From contig DF239171.1 in NCBI GenBank assembly GCA_000507305.1, positions 124,001 through 188,000 on the forward strand: a stretch of DNA of 64,000 bases. The letters are read 5' to 3'. Numbering within the stretch: position 1 is the first letter of the stretch; each line of letters starts with the position of its first letter. Both the position numbers and the translations under genes were made by a program. The notes under the pieces are model-generated. The model did no database searches. It worked only from the letters and a program-made list of their open reading frames with translations, and was not told the origin of the DNA. This document shows, piece after piece, positions 20,853 to 31,263 of this stretch. The DNA comes from Breviolum minutum Mf 1.05b.01 (Eukaryota > Sar > Dinophyceae > Suessiales > Symbiodiniaceae).

Positions 20853-21034
20853 GTTTTCACATGTTCGAAGATTCGTTCCACCTCCGCGAACGAAAAAAAA
20901 GCTCGCGGATTTCCGATCTCGGACCACCTGTTTCTTCGGTTTCACATTGGTGCCAAAGGAGATGTAGACCTTGGAAGTTTGTCTTGGCACTAAGGAATGG
21001 ACCTTGAAAGGACCATCTGTCAGGGGGACAGATG

Positions 21035-21170
21035 GACGGTAGTGTACCCCTAAGGTACGTGTAACCCATGGTGTATTTATGGTGTTGTCTATGGATTCTT
21101 GGGGATTTTTTTAGCCACAAATTCCCACGTGATATAGGGTTTATATAGGTATTTCCCCTGACATCTGCTA
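21035..21170. mobile_element. Diverged family K copy (K2)
   Basis: AGTGTACCCCTAAGG, then AACCCATGGTGTATTTAT, GGATTCTTGGGGAT and TATAGGGTTTATATAGG, follow in the same order as the copy at 40746-40863. Confidence 0.5.
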
Positions 21171-21174
21171 ATGA

Positions 21175-22235
21175 TTTCCCTCTTGAAGGTCTCCATTGCC
21201 ATCTTACTTTAGCCCAGAATCAAGTCACAACACCCTCCGATTTTTTGTTCCCCCAAATTGGTGAGGACGTGCAGAACAATGCTTAACGGGTTTAGAGTGG
21301 GCCTAAACCAAATGGAAGCTTAAAACTTTAAGCCTACCATTTCCCCCAAACCTAAATGCTTCGGGCATCGTTGGGGGAGGCTTCCACGGAAAAAAATTGC
21401 CCAGCAAAATTCAACCAATGCACAAATTAGTTTCTCAAAGGTTGCTCGTGGCTTACTTCAATTTTTTGCAGAAAAAATGGCCCGATAAGCTTTTAATAAA
21501 TGCATTTTAAAAGAAATAGGGTGCATTCCCAGATTTTTCACATGGCAAACTCCTGTTTGCAAAAAAAACACCAACAGATTGAATTTAACTTTTGAAAATC
21601 CGAATTCTTCACAGGCATTACTTGAATGATACGCCTAAAATCAATCTGGTACGAAGTTTCCCCTGCTAAAAAAGGTTTTACTTTTAGTGAGGTTACATTT
21701 AAAAACCCGCCAAAAAAATTCAAAGGGGCTATTCGTTTTTTTTTCGGGAAAAAAAAACGAAGATTTGCCAAGTAAACCCGGTGAGATTGTTTTTTCGTTT
21801 TTTTCTCTACAGTCAGTGTCTCGTGGTTCAAGGTGGCTAGAGACATGACAATCAATTAGCTGAGCTCCCCTTACCGTTTTTCTGTTTTGCAGCCAGTCTT
21901 CCACGGACCTCCCGTATTTGTCGTGGTCGGATTCTTCCATGCGAAAGCGGATTAAAAAAAGTGGAGTAGATGGTAGATGGGTGATCGGAATCCTGTAAAA
22001 TAGGGTATGGTTCGGAATCCTGTAATATAGGATGTCTTTTTAAATATTAAACACCCCCCTCTAGTATCCGATTGATGACCATTCTTCATAGTGAAACTGT
22101 GAAACAACTACCCTAGCAGATGGGACACTCCCTGGCAGGGTAGGTTCCATTGATCACAACTGCTCGAGAAGAGTCCGTTGTTTGGGGGCTATTTTTCACA
22201 ATGGAATTGCAAGCCGCAAAAAAATAAAAACAGGC
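21175..22235. other. No clear gene or element
   Basis: Homopolymer-rich DNA with short overlapping minus-strand frames (21538-21940) that I do not accept as coding. A TGGAATCCTGTAAAATAGG-like direct repeat lies near 21985-22030. Confidence 0.3.
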
Positions 22236-22242
22236 CACCAAG

Positions 22243-22352
22243 TACACCCCAGAAATCTAAGATAGATACCAAAATTTGCCATTGTTTAAGGGAGTTACCT
22301 TTTCCAAGGCCCGTCATTTTGGGTATCCCGCCGTTAATCTTCAGGGAGTGTA
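22243..22352. mobile_element. Family L MITE (L1)
   Basis: TACACCCCAGAAATCTAAGA pairs loosely with GTTAATCTTCAGGGAGTGTA. The interior GGAGTTACCTTTTCCAA recurs at 22730 and 62690. Confidence 0.65.
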
Positions 22353-22511
22353 AAGAGCTTTAAGCCTATGAAACAATTTTTTTCTCAGAAATCCCGCAGA
22401 ATTGGGAATCACAGAAACGTCATCTTCACAATCTTGGCTTTGCTTAAGATGCACACACCCAGTTAACCTCACCAACTGACCCTAACCACCAACGAAACCC
22501 ACTGCCACTTC

Positions 22512-22533
22512 CACACACACACACACACACACC
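22512..22533. repeat. (CA)n simple repeat
   Basis: Eleven CA units. Confidence 0.9.
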
Positions 22534-22696
22534 AAACAGCAGGGCACTTTGGAAGATCCGGAGTTTGTAACGTGGAATAATCGTCGACTGGGCCGACCTC
22601 GGTTTTCCAAAAATCGCCACAGTTTTTTTTCTCGTTCCCTCACTACTGATCCGATGGAAGCAATACGGTAAAGAAAATGGTCTCAGTTTATAGGGT

Positions 22697-22755
22697 GCAC
22701 CCCAGAAATCTAACAGAGATTTTTGTATTTTGAAGGAGTCACCTTTTCCAAACCA
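22697..22755. mobile_element. Family L fragment
   Basis: GCACCCCAGAAATCTAACAG, then GAAGGAGTCACCTTTTCCAA, is the left half of family L. Confidence 0.55.
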
Positions 22756-22982
22756 TCGACGCCTCTGCATGACCCATTGGTCATAACACTTCCCCCCAAC
22801 ACCTTTGGTAGGGCAGAAGAGTTCCTGAAAATTAATATGACGTGAAACGTACTGTAATGGTGAATTTCCTCCATCAACTGAAATACTGGATATTTCATAT
22901 CTGAATTATGATATCTCACTAAGCTCTGCTTCTCAAATGGCAGGTCATGTCACGGTTTACCTGGAATAAAACCAAATCAAAT

Positions 22983-23107
22983 ACTAGGATGTCCCGTTGG
23001 AAGTTAGTAAATGGTTAGTAAATGGGTTATAACCTACTTATTAATGGGATATATTGGGATTATAACCCACTTACTAACCTTTTACTAGCTTCCTGGGACA
23101 TCCAAGT
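22983..23107. mobile_element. Family E MITE (E3), best copy
   Basis: The ends are TACTAGGATGTCCCGTTGG and TTCCTGGGACATCCAAGTA. The inner arms GGTTAGTAAATGGGTTATAA and TTATAACCCACTTACTAACC pair almost completely. Confidence 0.88.
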
Positions 23108-23215
23108 ACACAATGCCCACTCTTTTGCACATCATCTCCATCCTTTGTTTGTTTTTCCATGTCTTAGCTCTGGCTTCAACAAATCTTCCAAAAAATCGGA
23201 CCTATCAATGCGAAA

Positions 23216-23338
23216 TACTGTTGATGGTTCAGAAATCCGGCAAGCACCACCTGGGATGTATAAAACCTTGTAAATAATGGTAGATAAACTACCAACCTCA
23301 ACTGGTGAGTTTACGCAGGATTCTTTCCATCAACAGTA
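23216..23338. mobile_element. Family B MITE (B5)
   Basis: The ends are TACTGTTGATGGTTCAGAAA and TTCTTTCCATCAACAGTA. It is followed at 23392-23441 by a second, solo right half (CAACTGGTGAGTTTGCCG to CCATCAACAGTA). Confidence 0.85.
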
Positions 23339-23656
23339 CCTTGTGACTGGAATCAAAATCATGTTTTCTCCTCAGGATTGGGTTTTTTTTATCATATCAA
23401 CTGGTGAGTTTGCCGAATTTCTGGTTGCCATCAACAGTATGACCGGACTGGTGCATCCCAACTTTGGGGAGGCCGAACTTTCAACCATTTACCTTAGATT
23501 CTGTGGTATATCTTGGGTCGTCCTCCCCCTTTTGGAAATGAAGGTTGAGGTTGGGACCTGGAGGAAATCAGCGACAAAAAGCAATCTGGGATCAACCCCC
23601 TCCTTTTTATGGAGCCTTGTTGAAGATGATGTTCCGGAAACTTCTAACAACAGGTC

Positions 23657-23751
23657 ATACCCATAATCTCCATGTATGGTATGTTTACCTACATTTATCA
23701 TTAAAAATCAACCAAATGTAGGTAAATATACATGGATGGTATGGGTATGGA
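23657..23751. repeat. Family P inverted repeat
   Basis: CATACCCATAATCTCCATG, then GTTTACCTACATTT, pairs with AAATGTAGGTAAATATACAT, then GGATGGTATGGGTATGG. A half copy (AAATGTAGGTAAATGTAGC) occurs near 4200. Confidence 0.65.
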
Positions 23752-23909
23752 TGATTCAATATCCGCAAAAATTGTCGCCTTCCCATTTTTGCGGAGGATA
23801 GTCGTTTCATGTCATCTCTTCAACAGGGCCGACCGAAATCTACACTCCCCAGCGAGTAAAAACCCCTGAAAATAGGCCGAATCCTGATATCCCAAAAGGA
23901 AATGAATCA

Positions 23910-24016
23910 CTGGTTGGTGGTTTGATTCAACCCCTTTGAAAAATATCAATCAAAATGGAAACCTTCCCCCAGGGATCGGGATGAAAATGAAAAATATTTG
24001 AGTTGCCACCACCTAG
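23910..24016. mobile_element. Family A MITE (A8)
   Basis: It begins CTGGTTGGTGGTTTGATTC and ends GAGTTGCCACCACCTAG. ATCA is found on both flanks. Confidence 0.78.
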
Positions 24017-25158
24017 ATCATATTCCAAGCATCAAATTTCAGGTGTGGTAGGGACCCAGCGAGGCCAAAAACGTCGGACTTCGGACCCGCGGGTGACTGC
24101 CTTTCATTGGAAAAAAAACATCTCTGGATGGGACCCAATTCTGAGGCTACCTACTAGCACTGCACGTGGTGGCACCGGCCGGGCACGATCCAAGCCTGGT
24201 TTTCGAGATTTAGGGGGAGTGGTTGGATCCCCATCTGAGGAAAGGTTCAGAATTAACCATTCATCTTGGAAAAATGGTTTTAAAAAATCACCAACTTGGA
24301 TTTCTCTGGAATATAAGGGTGCTTCCCTTATTACGGCCACGACAAACCACCTTCTATAGGAGGTGATGTCCTGTGGCGGCAATTTGGAAATGTCATTCAT
24401 GAATGGTTTGGCATTTACCGCTTCGTGGTCATGTAGAATGATACTCTTGGTAGACAAAATCCCGCAAGCACCCATGGATATGATACACGTCCCATTCATT
24501 GTACGCTTTGCTCACCATCCCAAGTAGTGGAAACTGGATTTTCTCCATCAACGGCAAATGAAAATCACAAACCTTACCAAAAACCGAGATATGATTTTCA
24601 AACGAATACCCATCTAACATCATTCAATCATCACATAGGTGTCTATCTGGGCAATTTGTTATAAATCCTTAATCTGAATGAAGGCCTATTGCCTAGGTCT
24701 ATGAAGGTGGCAGGGCAATCAGCTTCGTTGAAATGCATCCATTCTCAGCAGAGAAACTTATTCACAAATGTCCCCCCTGCTTGAAAAAATCTGTGAAAGT
24801 TTTTTTTTGGAAAAAAACATGGGTTGTTTACCACTAGTCATTTCTTGCAAATCTACCCTAAAGCCCTGATTATAATGTTATATTTACCAATGTAGCCCAA
24901 TCGTTGGTATGAATGTGCCCTATGGCTACATGCCACTTCTCCGGAAAAAAATAAGTCCAGTTACCTAAGTGCCGGACCCCAATGAGAGAGTATGCAAAGC
25001 AATGGGCGACCTTGGAGCTCGTCTCATCTGACCAACCTGCTAAGCAGTTGTTGATATGATCAAAAAAATATCCCAAGAATCCAACTTTTCCTTCTCCCTC
25101 TTCATCTTCCCTTCCTCTTTTTCAAGTTCCTTCCATTCATATTTCCCAACCCCCCCCC

Positions 25159-25311
25159 CACCACCCCACCACCGCATCTCCTTTATCTTAAAAGCAAGTA
25201 GAAGCGTCCCCAGAGCCTACAAGCCAACCAGCCCACCACCCCACCACCGCATCTCCTTTATCTTAAAAGCAAGTAGAAGCGTCCCCAGAGCCTACAAGCC
25301 AACCAGCCCAC
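25159..25311. repeat. 75-bp tandem repeat running into a gap
   Basis: Two complete copies of a 75-bp unit (CACCGCATCTCCTTTATC, AAAAGCAAGTAGAAGCGTCC and AGAGCCTACAAGCCAACC) stand in line, and a third begins as the sequence turns to N. More copies probably fill part of the gap. Confidence 0.85.
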
Positions 25312-26307
25312 NNNNNNNNNNNNNNNNNNNNNNNNNNNNNNNNNNNNNNNNNNNNNNNNNNNNNNNNNNNNNNNNNNNNNNNNNNNNNNNNNNNNNNNNN
25401 NNNNNNNNNNNNNNNNNNNNNNNNNNNNNNNNNNNNNNNNNNNNNNNNNNNNNNNNNNNNNNNNNNNNNNNNNNNNNNNNNNNNNNNNNNNNNNNNNNNN
25501 NNNNNNNNNNNNNNNNNNNNNNNNNNNNNNNNNNNNNNNNNNNNNNNNNNNNNNNNNNNNNNNNNNNNNNNNNNNNNNNNNNNNNNNNNNNNNNNNNNNN
25601 NNNNNNNNNNNNNNNNNNNNNNNNNNNNNNNNNNNNNNNNNNNNNNNNNNNNNNNNNNNNNNNNNNNNNNNNNNNNNNNNNNNNNNNNNNNNNNNNNNNN
25701 NNNNNNNNNNNNNNNNNNNNNNNNNNNNNNNNNNNNNNNNNNNNNNNNNNNNNNNNNNNNNNNNNNNNNNNNNNNNNNNNNNNNNNNNNNNNNNNNNNNN
25801 NNNNNNNNNNNNNNNNNNNNNNNNNNNNNNNNNNNNNNNNNNNNNNNNNNNNNNNNNNNNNNNNNNNNNNNNNNNNNNNNNNNNNNNNNNNNNNNNNNNN
25901 NNNNNNNNNNNNNNNNNNNNNNNNNNNNNNNNNNNNNNNNNNNNNNNNNNNNNNNNNNNNNNNNNNNNNNNNNNNNNNNNNNNNNNNNNNNNNNNNNNNN
26001 NNNNNNNNNNNNNNNNNNNNNNNNNNNNNNNNNNNNNNNNNNNNNNNNNNNNNNNNNNNNNNNNNNNNNNNNNNNNNNNNNNNNNNNNNNNNNNNNNNNN
26101 NNNNNNNNNNNNNNNNNNNNNNNNNNNNNNNNNNNNNNNNNNNNNNNNNNNNNNNNNNNNNNNNNNNNNNNNNNNNNNNNNNNNNNNNNNNNNNNNNNNN
26201 NNNNNNNNNNNNNNNNNNNNNNNNNNNNNNNNNNNNNNNNNNNNNNNNNNNNNNNNNNNNNNNNNNNNNNNNNNNNNNNNNNNNNNNNNNNNNNNNNNNN
26301 NNNNNNN
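25312..26307. other. Assembly gap, 996 N
   Basis: Unknown sequence between a 75-bp tandem array and an AT-rich segment of different character. Continuity across the gap should not be assumed. Confidence 0.97.
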
Positions 26308-26560
26308 CAAAAGTACCGCGCAGACAATGTTCTGTTTTTTCTCTGACTACGGAAAAAAATTGCATATGAAATTTGTTTTTTAAGAATATTGAAAATAAAA
26401 TAAAAATATTCGCAATACTCAATAATTAATAGTTACGCGAAAAAAACAAAATAAATATATTATTACAAAATTGGTAAAGATAATTTTAAATTGAACTAGA
26501 TATAAAAAAATAAGGAAAATTTGTTGCCATAAAAATGCATCGCTGAAACCAAGCCGCTAC

Positions 26561-26589
26561 GTTTAGGGTTTAGGGTTTGGGGTTTAGGC
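26561..26589. repeat. Telomere-like TTTAGGG repeats, forward
   Basis: GTTTAGGGTTTAGGGTTTGG then GGTTTAGG: three or four TTTAGGG-type units. TTTAGGG is the telomere repeat reported for dinoflagellates. Confidence 0.7.
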
Positions 26590-26726
26590 TTTTTTTTCCG
26601 CTATAAATTTAACGCAAATAAACGTCACGAATTCGAGCGTTAAAAAATTTTTTGGGGTGATGTTCGTTTACTCGCTCGCTCTATTTCCTAGCTTCATCCC
26701 TTTCCTTTTCCAACTCTTGTACTTTC

Positions 26727-27180
26727 TCGGTTTTCGTTCGCTTTGCATCTCTTTTGCTTTCATTCGCTTTGCATCCCTTTTGCTTTCATTCGCTTTGCGT
26801 CCCTTTGGTTTTCGTTCGCTTTGCATCTCTCTTGCTTTCATTCGCTTTGCGACTTTGCGCCCTCTTTTGGCTTTTTACGCAGGCTTGCATCGCTTTGCAC
26901 CCTCTTTTGCTTTCATTCTCTTTGCATCCCTTTTGCTTTCATTCGCTTCGCATCCCTTTTGCTTTCATTCGCTTCGCATCCCTTTTGCTTTCATTCGCTT
27001 TGCACCCTCTTTTGGCTTTCATTCGCATTGCGCCCTCTTTTGGCTTTCATTCGCTTTGCGCCCCTTTGGTTTTCGTTCGCTTTGCACCCTCTTTTGGCTT
27101 TCATTCGCATTGCGCCCTCTTTTGGCTTTCATTCGCTTTGCATCCCTTCTTTTGGCTTTTTCACGCACGCTTTTGATCAA
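26727..27180. repeat. 26-28 bp tandem array
   Basis: About 17 units based on TTTCATTCGCTTTGCATCCC plus TTTTGC or TCTTTTGGC. All three plus-strand frames and one minus-strand frame stay open because the unit lacks stops, so the long frames here are artefacts of repetition. Confidence 0.85.
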
Positions 27181-27243
27181 AAAACGCTTTGGGGGTATCT
27201 TCTCCTGCTTTCTCTTTTGGCTTTTCACGCAGGCGTGCCTAAC

Positions 27244-27510
27244 ACCCCTAATCCCCAAACCCTAACCCCCAAACCCTAACCCCCAAACCCTAACCCCCAA
27301 ACCCTAACACGCCAAACCCTAACCCCCAAACCCTAACAAACCCTAACACACCCAACCCCAAACCCTAAGCTTTGACACACCAAACCCCAAACCCTAAGCC
27401 CTAACACACCCAAACCCCAAACCCTGAGTTCCAACGGATCCAAACCCGAAACCCTCACACGTCAAACCCCAAACCCCAAGCACTAGCACATCTAAACCCC
27501 CGAACCCTGA
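27244..27510. repeat. Telomere-like CCCTAAA array, reverse orientation
   Basis: Units such as AAACCCTAACCCCC repeat with increasing decay away from 27244. The orientation is opposite to the block at 26561-26589. Confidence 0.85.
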
Positions 27511-27838
27511 ACTCAACCCCAGCGTGCCCAACTCCAAGCCATAGTCTCAAACACCAACAACATGCTGGAGATAAACTAGTGATATTGGGCTCAGGCAAGG
27601 TTTGATTATTTCCTGATTGATTGGTTTGCCGTTGTGATTCTGCTGGAGCAGGCTCTTTGGGGTTTGTCTCGTATTCTTCTTGTAAGTGTTGGACTGGAAC
27701 CTGTTGAGGGGCTGCTTGCTGCTGGGCTTGCTGCTGGACTTGCTGTTGGGCAGGCGGCGTCTCCTCATCTTGGGGCGCCGTTGATGTTTGCTGCTTAATC
27801 TGCTCTCGTTCTTGAAGATGTTTGTCCTGTAATGGCAT
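27455..27838 (-). CDS. Gln-rich open frame, unrecognised
   Basis: From ATG the frame reads MPLQDKHLQEREQIKQQ, then a block with AQQQVQQQAQQQAAPQQ and QRQTNQSGNNQTLPEPN, ending in sequence that overlaps the telomere-like array. The Gln/Glu-rich part looks like a low-complexity or coiled segment of a real protein. The C-terminal 30 residues are translation of the repeat and probably not coding. Upstream in the same frame, KERLQEMQQICM precedes a TGA 50 nt before the ATG, so another exon may join. It follows the 28217-28906 gene on the same strand. Confidence 0.3.
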   Translation of the reverse strand: MPLQDKHLQEREQIKQQTSTAPQDEETPPAQQQVQQQAQQQAAPQQVPVQHLQEEYETNPKEPAPAESQRQTNQSGNNQTLPEPNITSLSPACCWCLRLWLGVGHAGVEFRVRGFRCASAWGLGFDV

Positions 27839-28216
27839 CTGAGTGAGTCTGAGCTGGGAACATGTCAGTGATTGTGCTCAAGCCCATGGAGTCATGCAGA
27901 TCTGCTGCATCTCCTGCAACCTCTCTTTTGTATGCCAATGATCACTGGTCAGTGTGTTGGTAAACCGAAACTTACCAGGAAGAATTTGGGTTTCCCCCTA
28001 CCCAACCATTTTGCTATCCAAAACCTTGCCGGAAACCTCCAGAGACCAAAGGCATACCACGCCCCATTGCAGGGGGGTATCAAGCAAACAAAACGAAAGG
28101 AAAGAAAGCAACAATGCTCTGGAGCAAAAAAAACTCATCACGGCACAGCGGTAGCACCAACATTTCTTTTTTCCCACGATCGCTATAGTGCACATACTAT
28201 AAACCCCTATTGTGGG

Positions 28217-28906
28217 TCAGTTAACCAGCTTTGTGGGACCGTAGTCCAAAATCATATCCAGGATCTCCGGGGCTATACCTGAACCATCAGCACGAAAACG
28301 CTCACACCACCCACACACACACACACAACGCGCATGCCAACCTTCGTCTTCAGCGCAAGGTTTTGCTGGCGCCACTCCCAACGATGGTTCCATAGTTCGC
28401 CTGAACAAACATCCAAAAGGATTTAAAGGCAAGAAAAGGGAGAAAAAAAAACAAGCGCACAAGTCGCCCGCCATTCCGCTGGATCAGGTGGTTGGTTAGC
28501 GGTCCACCTCCGCTCATAGAAATGCATCTCGTAGATGTCCTGCATCACACACATTCGTTGCACTTCGCTCTCACTCAACCTCACCCCGCACCTCCCAAGA
28601 ATGCTCCCAATCGTAGCAGTAGGTTTCATCGCCATAGTTGTTCCGCTTCCAGCTCATGAGTTCTTCGTACGGCCACCAGGCGGTGTCCACGTACCACCAA
28701 GCATCCTCGGGCCCCCTTTCCCAAACCTGCACCCAAAAAGAAAAAAAAACAAAGGCAAAAAAAAACACAAAGAAAAAGAACAGAAGAACGCGCACCTCCT
28801 CCCATACCCACCATTCTTCCCCAACCCACCAAAACCAGCACTCGCCGTGCAATACATACGTAGGGGTCGTTTCACAGCGCAAAATGCTGCTGAAGGAAAC
28901 GCCCAT
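28217..28906 (-). CDS. Trp-rich protein gene with four short introns
   Basis: Five exons fit in phase: 28796-28889, 28592-28726, 28461-28539, 28338-28400 and 28217-28278. The introns are 69, 52, 60 and 59 nt. Three use GT-AG and the last uses GC-AG (GTTG|GCATGC). The product is extremely rich in Trp, Tyr and Glu: GECWFWWVGEEWWVWEE, ERGPEDAWWYVDTAWWPYEE, YEMHFYERRWTAN and ELWNHRWEWRQQN. It ends EILDMILDYGPTKLVN at TGA. Each splice shift moves from one open frame to the next while keeping this composition, which is strong evidence. The 5' end is uncertain: an in-frame ATG lies at 28906 (MGVSFSSILRC), but a pyrimidine-rich acceptor (GTTTCCTTCAG) just after it could instead start an internal exon. 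No known domain is recognised. Confidence 0.58.
28309..28327. repeat. (CA)n simple repeat inside intron 4
   Basis: A CACACA tract within the proposed last intron of the Trp-rich gene. Confidence 0.85.
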
Positions 28907-29544
28907 GACAACAAAAGAAGCAAACAAAAAGAAACGAACACCGAGACAAGACGTGGCTGACAAAGATCATAAGTGTTTGAAGGTGAACTGAATTACATTC
29001 TAAAATATATATATATACATATATTTGTTATATTTTTTTATATCAGCACTATCACTAAACAAGCAGTGCCAACTAGATCCTAACAGATTCTGATAATTGG
29101 GTCGCACAACCCCCGATATACATTCAAATAACCAGGGGCCCTTGGTCACTACTCGGAACTCAGGCTTCCCAACCACCATTGGCAGCAGTGCTGGGCCTTC
29201 AGAGTGCTGGGACACTTGAAACCAACGTTATGTCATCAATGATGGATGGTGCTTAGGGAGGGAGAAAAAAAAAACGTGTCGGAGAAAAAACATGTGTTTG
29301 GCTTTTGTGAAATTTATGAGTTGACAACAAACAAGGTCGGAAAAAAAAAATGTGCCTGGCTTGTTTTTTGATTTTTTGTTGAAATTGATGCTCTCCCTTC
29401 AGTAAGCTTGCAGTTGGGTATGCCTTGATGTTTTTGATTGATCATCTAAAATGTTTTGTGTTCGCCAAGCTTGCCGCGGCAAGCTGGGCACGTTCGCCAC
29501 CAAAAAAAAAACGGCAAGCAGCAGAGATAAAAACACGGATGGTC

Positions 29545-29802
29545 ACGAATAATCCAATTCCAAAGTCTTGGGCGTATATACATTGGGGTTTCACCTGCAA
29601 CGCTTTCAAACTGTTGAGTCCAAAAATTGCATCGTCCCTCCGAAAGTGGTCAGTGGACCTCAACAAGGAGATCATCCCCCCTATTTTGATTAGTTGGGAG
29701 GGCTATAGGTCTCAACCACCAGAGGAATTGGATGGGGTTTCTTATGCTGAACTGATTGTTGGCTTATTCTCGGGTTATCAGTTGAGATGGCAAGTTGCGT
29801 AG
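29545..29802 (+). CDS. Possible exon, unrecognised
   Basis: An open stretch to TAG reads NNPIPKSWAYIHWGFTCNAF, then a part with KWSVDLNKEIIPPILISW and GVSYAELIVGLFSGYQLRW. The start lies in A-rich sequence and no partner exon is identified. It sits opposite the strand of most other candidates. Confidence 0.25.
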   Translation, partial: TNNPIPKSWAYIHWGFTCNAFKLLSPKIASSLRKWSVDLNKEIIPPILISWEGYRSQPPEELDGVSYAELIVGLFSGYQLRWQVA

Positions 29803-30141
29803 AGAGAACTTAAAAATGAAAAATAACATCCACTGGCGTCATCATCCGAGTCGAAGAAAAGGTGAAGTTGAAAAAGAGACCTGGTGTAGTTTTAAGGGAG
29901 AGAAGCAAACCCAGCAAAACCCTAAACCCCAGTTGTGGTTGCAAGTATAGCGAGAAAGTTGACGTATCTTCTAGTTTCTAGTTGTCAAAAAGTTCTAGTT
30001 TCTACTTATCTCCTAAAATGACAAATTTAGCCATCATCACTTCCCTCAAAAATTGGAAAGAAAGATTGAACATATTCCCTCTCAACATCACACCCCCCAC
30101 AAATAAAAGGCAAAACACAAAAAACATAGGCTTAGAACCAC

Positions 30142-30228
30142 TGCTAATATATCTCACCTTGGGATTACCCTTCAGGAAGCTAATATATCTCACCTTGGGA
30201 AAAGGAAAATCATCTTCCAAAACACCTT
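30142..30228. mobile_element. Family H fragment with duplicated end
   Basis: GCTAATATATCTCACCTTGG occurs twice in 40 bp, the second time inside ATTACCCTTCAGGAAGCTAA, a family H left end. Confidence 0.5.
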
Positions 30229-30417
30229 GGGTGGGGATCCCCTGAAAACAGGCTGTATCCCAAAAGGAAATGTTCATGTTCCAACCATCCTTTTTCAGGG
30301 TCGGAATGTTAGTAGTATGTGATACATAAAAACAAGTTAAAACCCTGGATTTATGAGTTCCCTAATTAGACTTAATTCCTTGGGTTGTTCCCCCCCAGCA
30401 CTGGTCATCACCAAAGA

Positions 30418-30534
30418 TACTGTTGATGGTTCAGAAATCCCAAACAACCACCTGGGATGTGAAAACCTGTGTAAATAATGGGATTTCAACTACCGAGCTC
30501 AACTGGTGAGTGAATCCGGTTGCCATCAACAGTA
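30418..30534. mobile_element. Family B MITE (B6)
   Basis: The ends are TACTGTTGATGGTTCAGAAA and GGTTGCCATCAACAGTA. Confidence 0.85.
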
Positions 30535-30568
30535 TGGCACAGTTCCCACAGGATGGTGTGTTTTCGCC

Positions 30569-30678
30569 CACTAGGATGTCCCAGGAAGTTAAGGATCAAT
30601 GGTGAGTAGATGGGAAAAATTCACTTACTTCTAAAGGGATATATTGGGGTTATAAGCCATTTACTATTGAACATCCGA
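30569..30678. mobile_element. Family E MITE (E4)
   Basis: The left end ACTAGGATGTCCCAGGAAG is clear. The right end (TTGAACATCCGAAATGG) has decayed. Confidence 0.65.
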
Positions 30679-30849
30679 AATGGCTGGGTAATCCTTTTTA
30701 CAATGCATCGTGATGGGGATAGATCACTGCAATTATTGATCTTCATGTAAACCCCTACTATTGGGGGTGACGAGTTTATCCCGTAAAAAAATGGAAAGAA
30801 TGGGAGTTGATCGACTTCACCCGGACACGCACTTTGATCCCAACCATTC

Positions 30850-30984
30850 ATCCAGCACTTCCAACGGGACATGTCCCAGGAAGTCAGGATCAATGGGTTA
30901 TAATTATAACCCACCTATAAATGGGATATCATTGGGGGTAAAAAAACGCCACTGATCCTAACCTTTGATCCTGACTTCCACCGA
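30850..30984. mobile_element. Family E copy (E5)
   Basis: ACGGGACATGTCCCAGGAAG, then GGATCAATGGGTTATAAT and GATCCTAACC, are family E parts in a rearranged order. Confidence 0.55.
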
Positions 30985-31084
30985 AAATACGTTAAAACCA
31001 AGTTACGCTTCCAGCAGTTCCAATGGCTTCAAGCCTAACTCTTCACGCAGCCGACGCCTGGCGGCCCCGATGTCCTCCTCTACC

Positions 31085-31263
31085 TACTAGTTATAAATGG
31101 GGTTATAACTTATAACCCCTTGTTGATGACCTGATACATGGGTAACTGGGGCTTGTAACCCTTATGGGATCTTATGGGGGTTGTAAGCCAAGTTATTCAT
31201 TTAAAGGCAATTTATACAGGGTTTCAACTCCATTTCTAACTGGTACGGGACCACTTTGTAGAG
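31085..31263. mobile_element. Diverged family G copy (G3)
   Basis: CTAGTTATAAATGGGGTTAT to ACTCCATTTCTAACTGGTAC with GGGACCACTTTGTA at the end follows the family G layout. Confidence 0.5.

Noticed and set aside
21538-21940. Overlapping minus frames of 105 and 99 residues
   Set aside because: Lys/Phe-rich translation of A/T homopolymers.
22444-22919. 108-residue minus frame
   Set aside because: Contains a (CA)n tract and a family L fragment; no independent coding signal.
25056-26422. Frames of 350-437 residues
   Set aside because: Almost entirely unknown bases in the gap.
26657-27279. Long FIRFAS/FHSLCIPFAF-type open frames in all three plus frames
   Set aside because: They are produced by a stop-free 26-28 bp tandem DNA repeat; simultaneous openness of all frames argues against coding.
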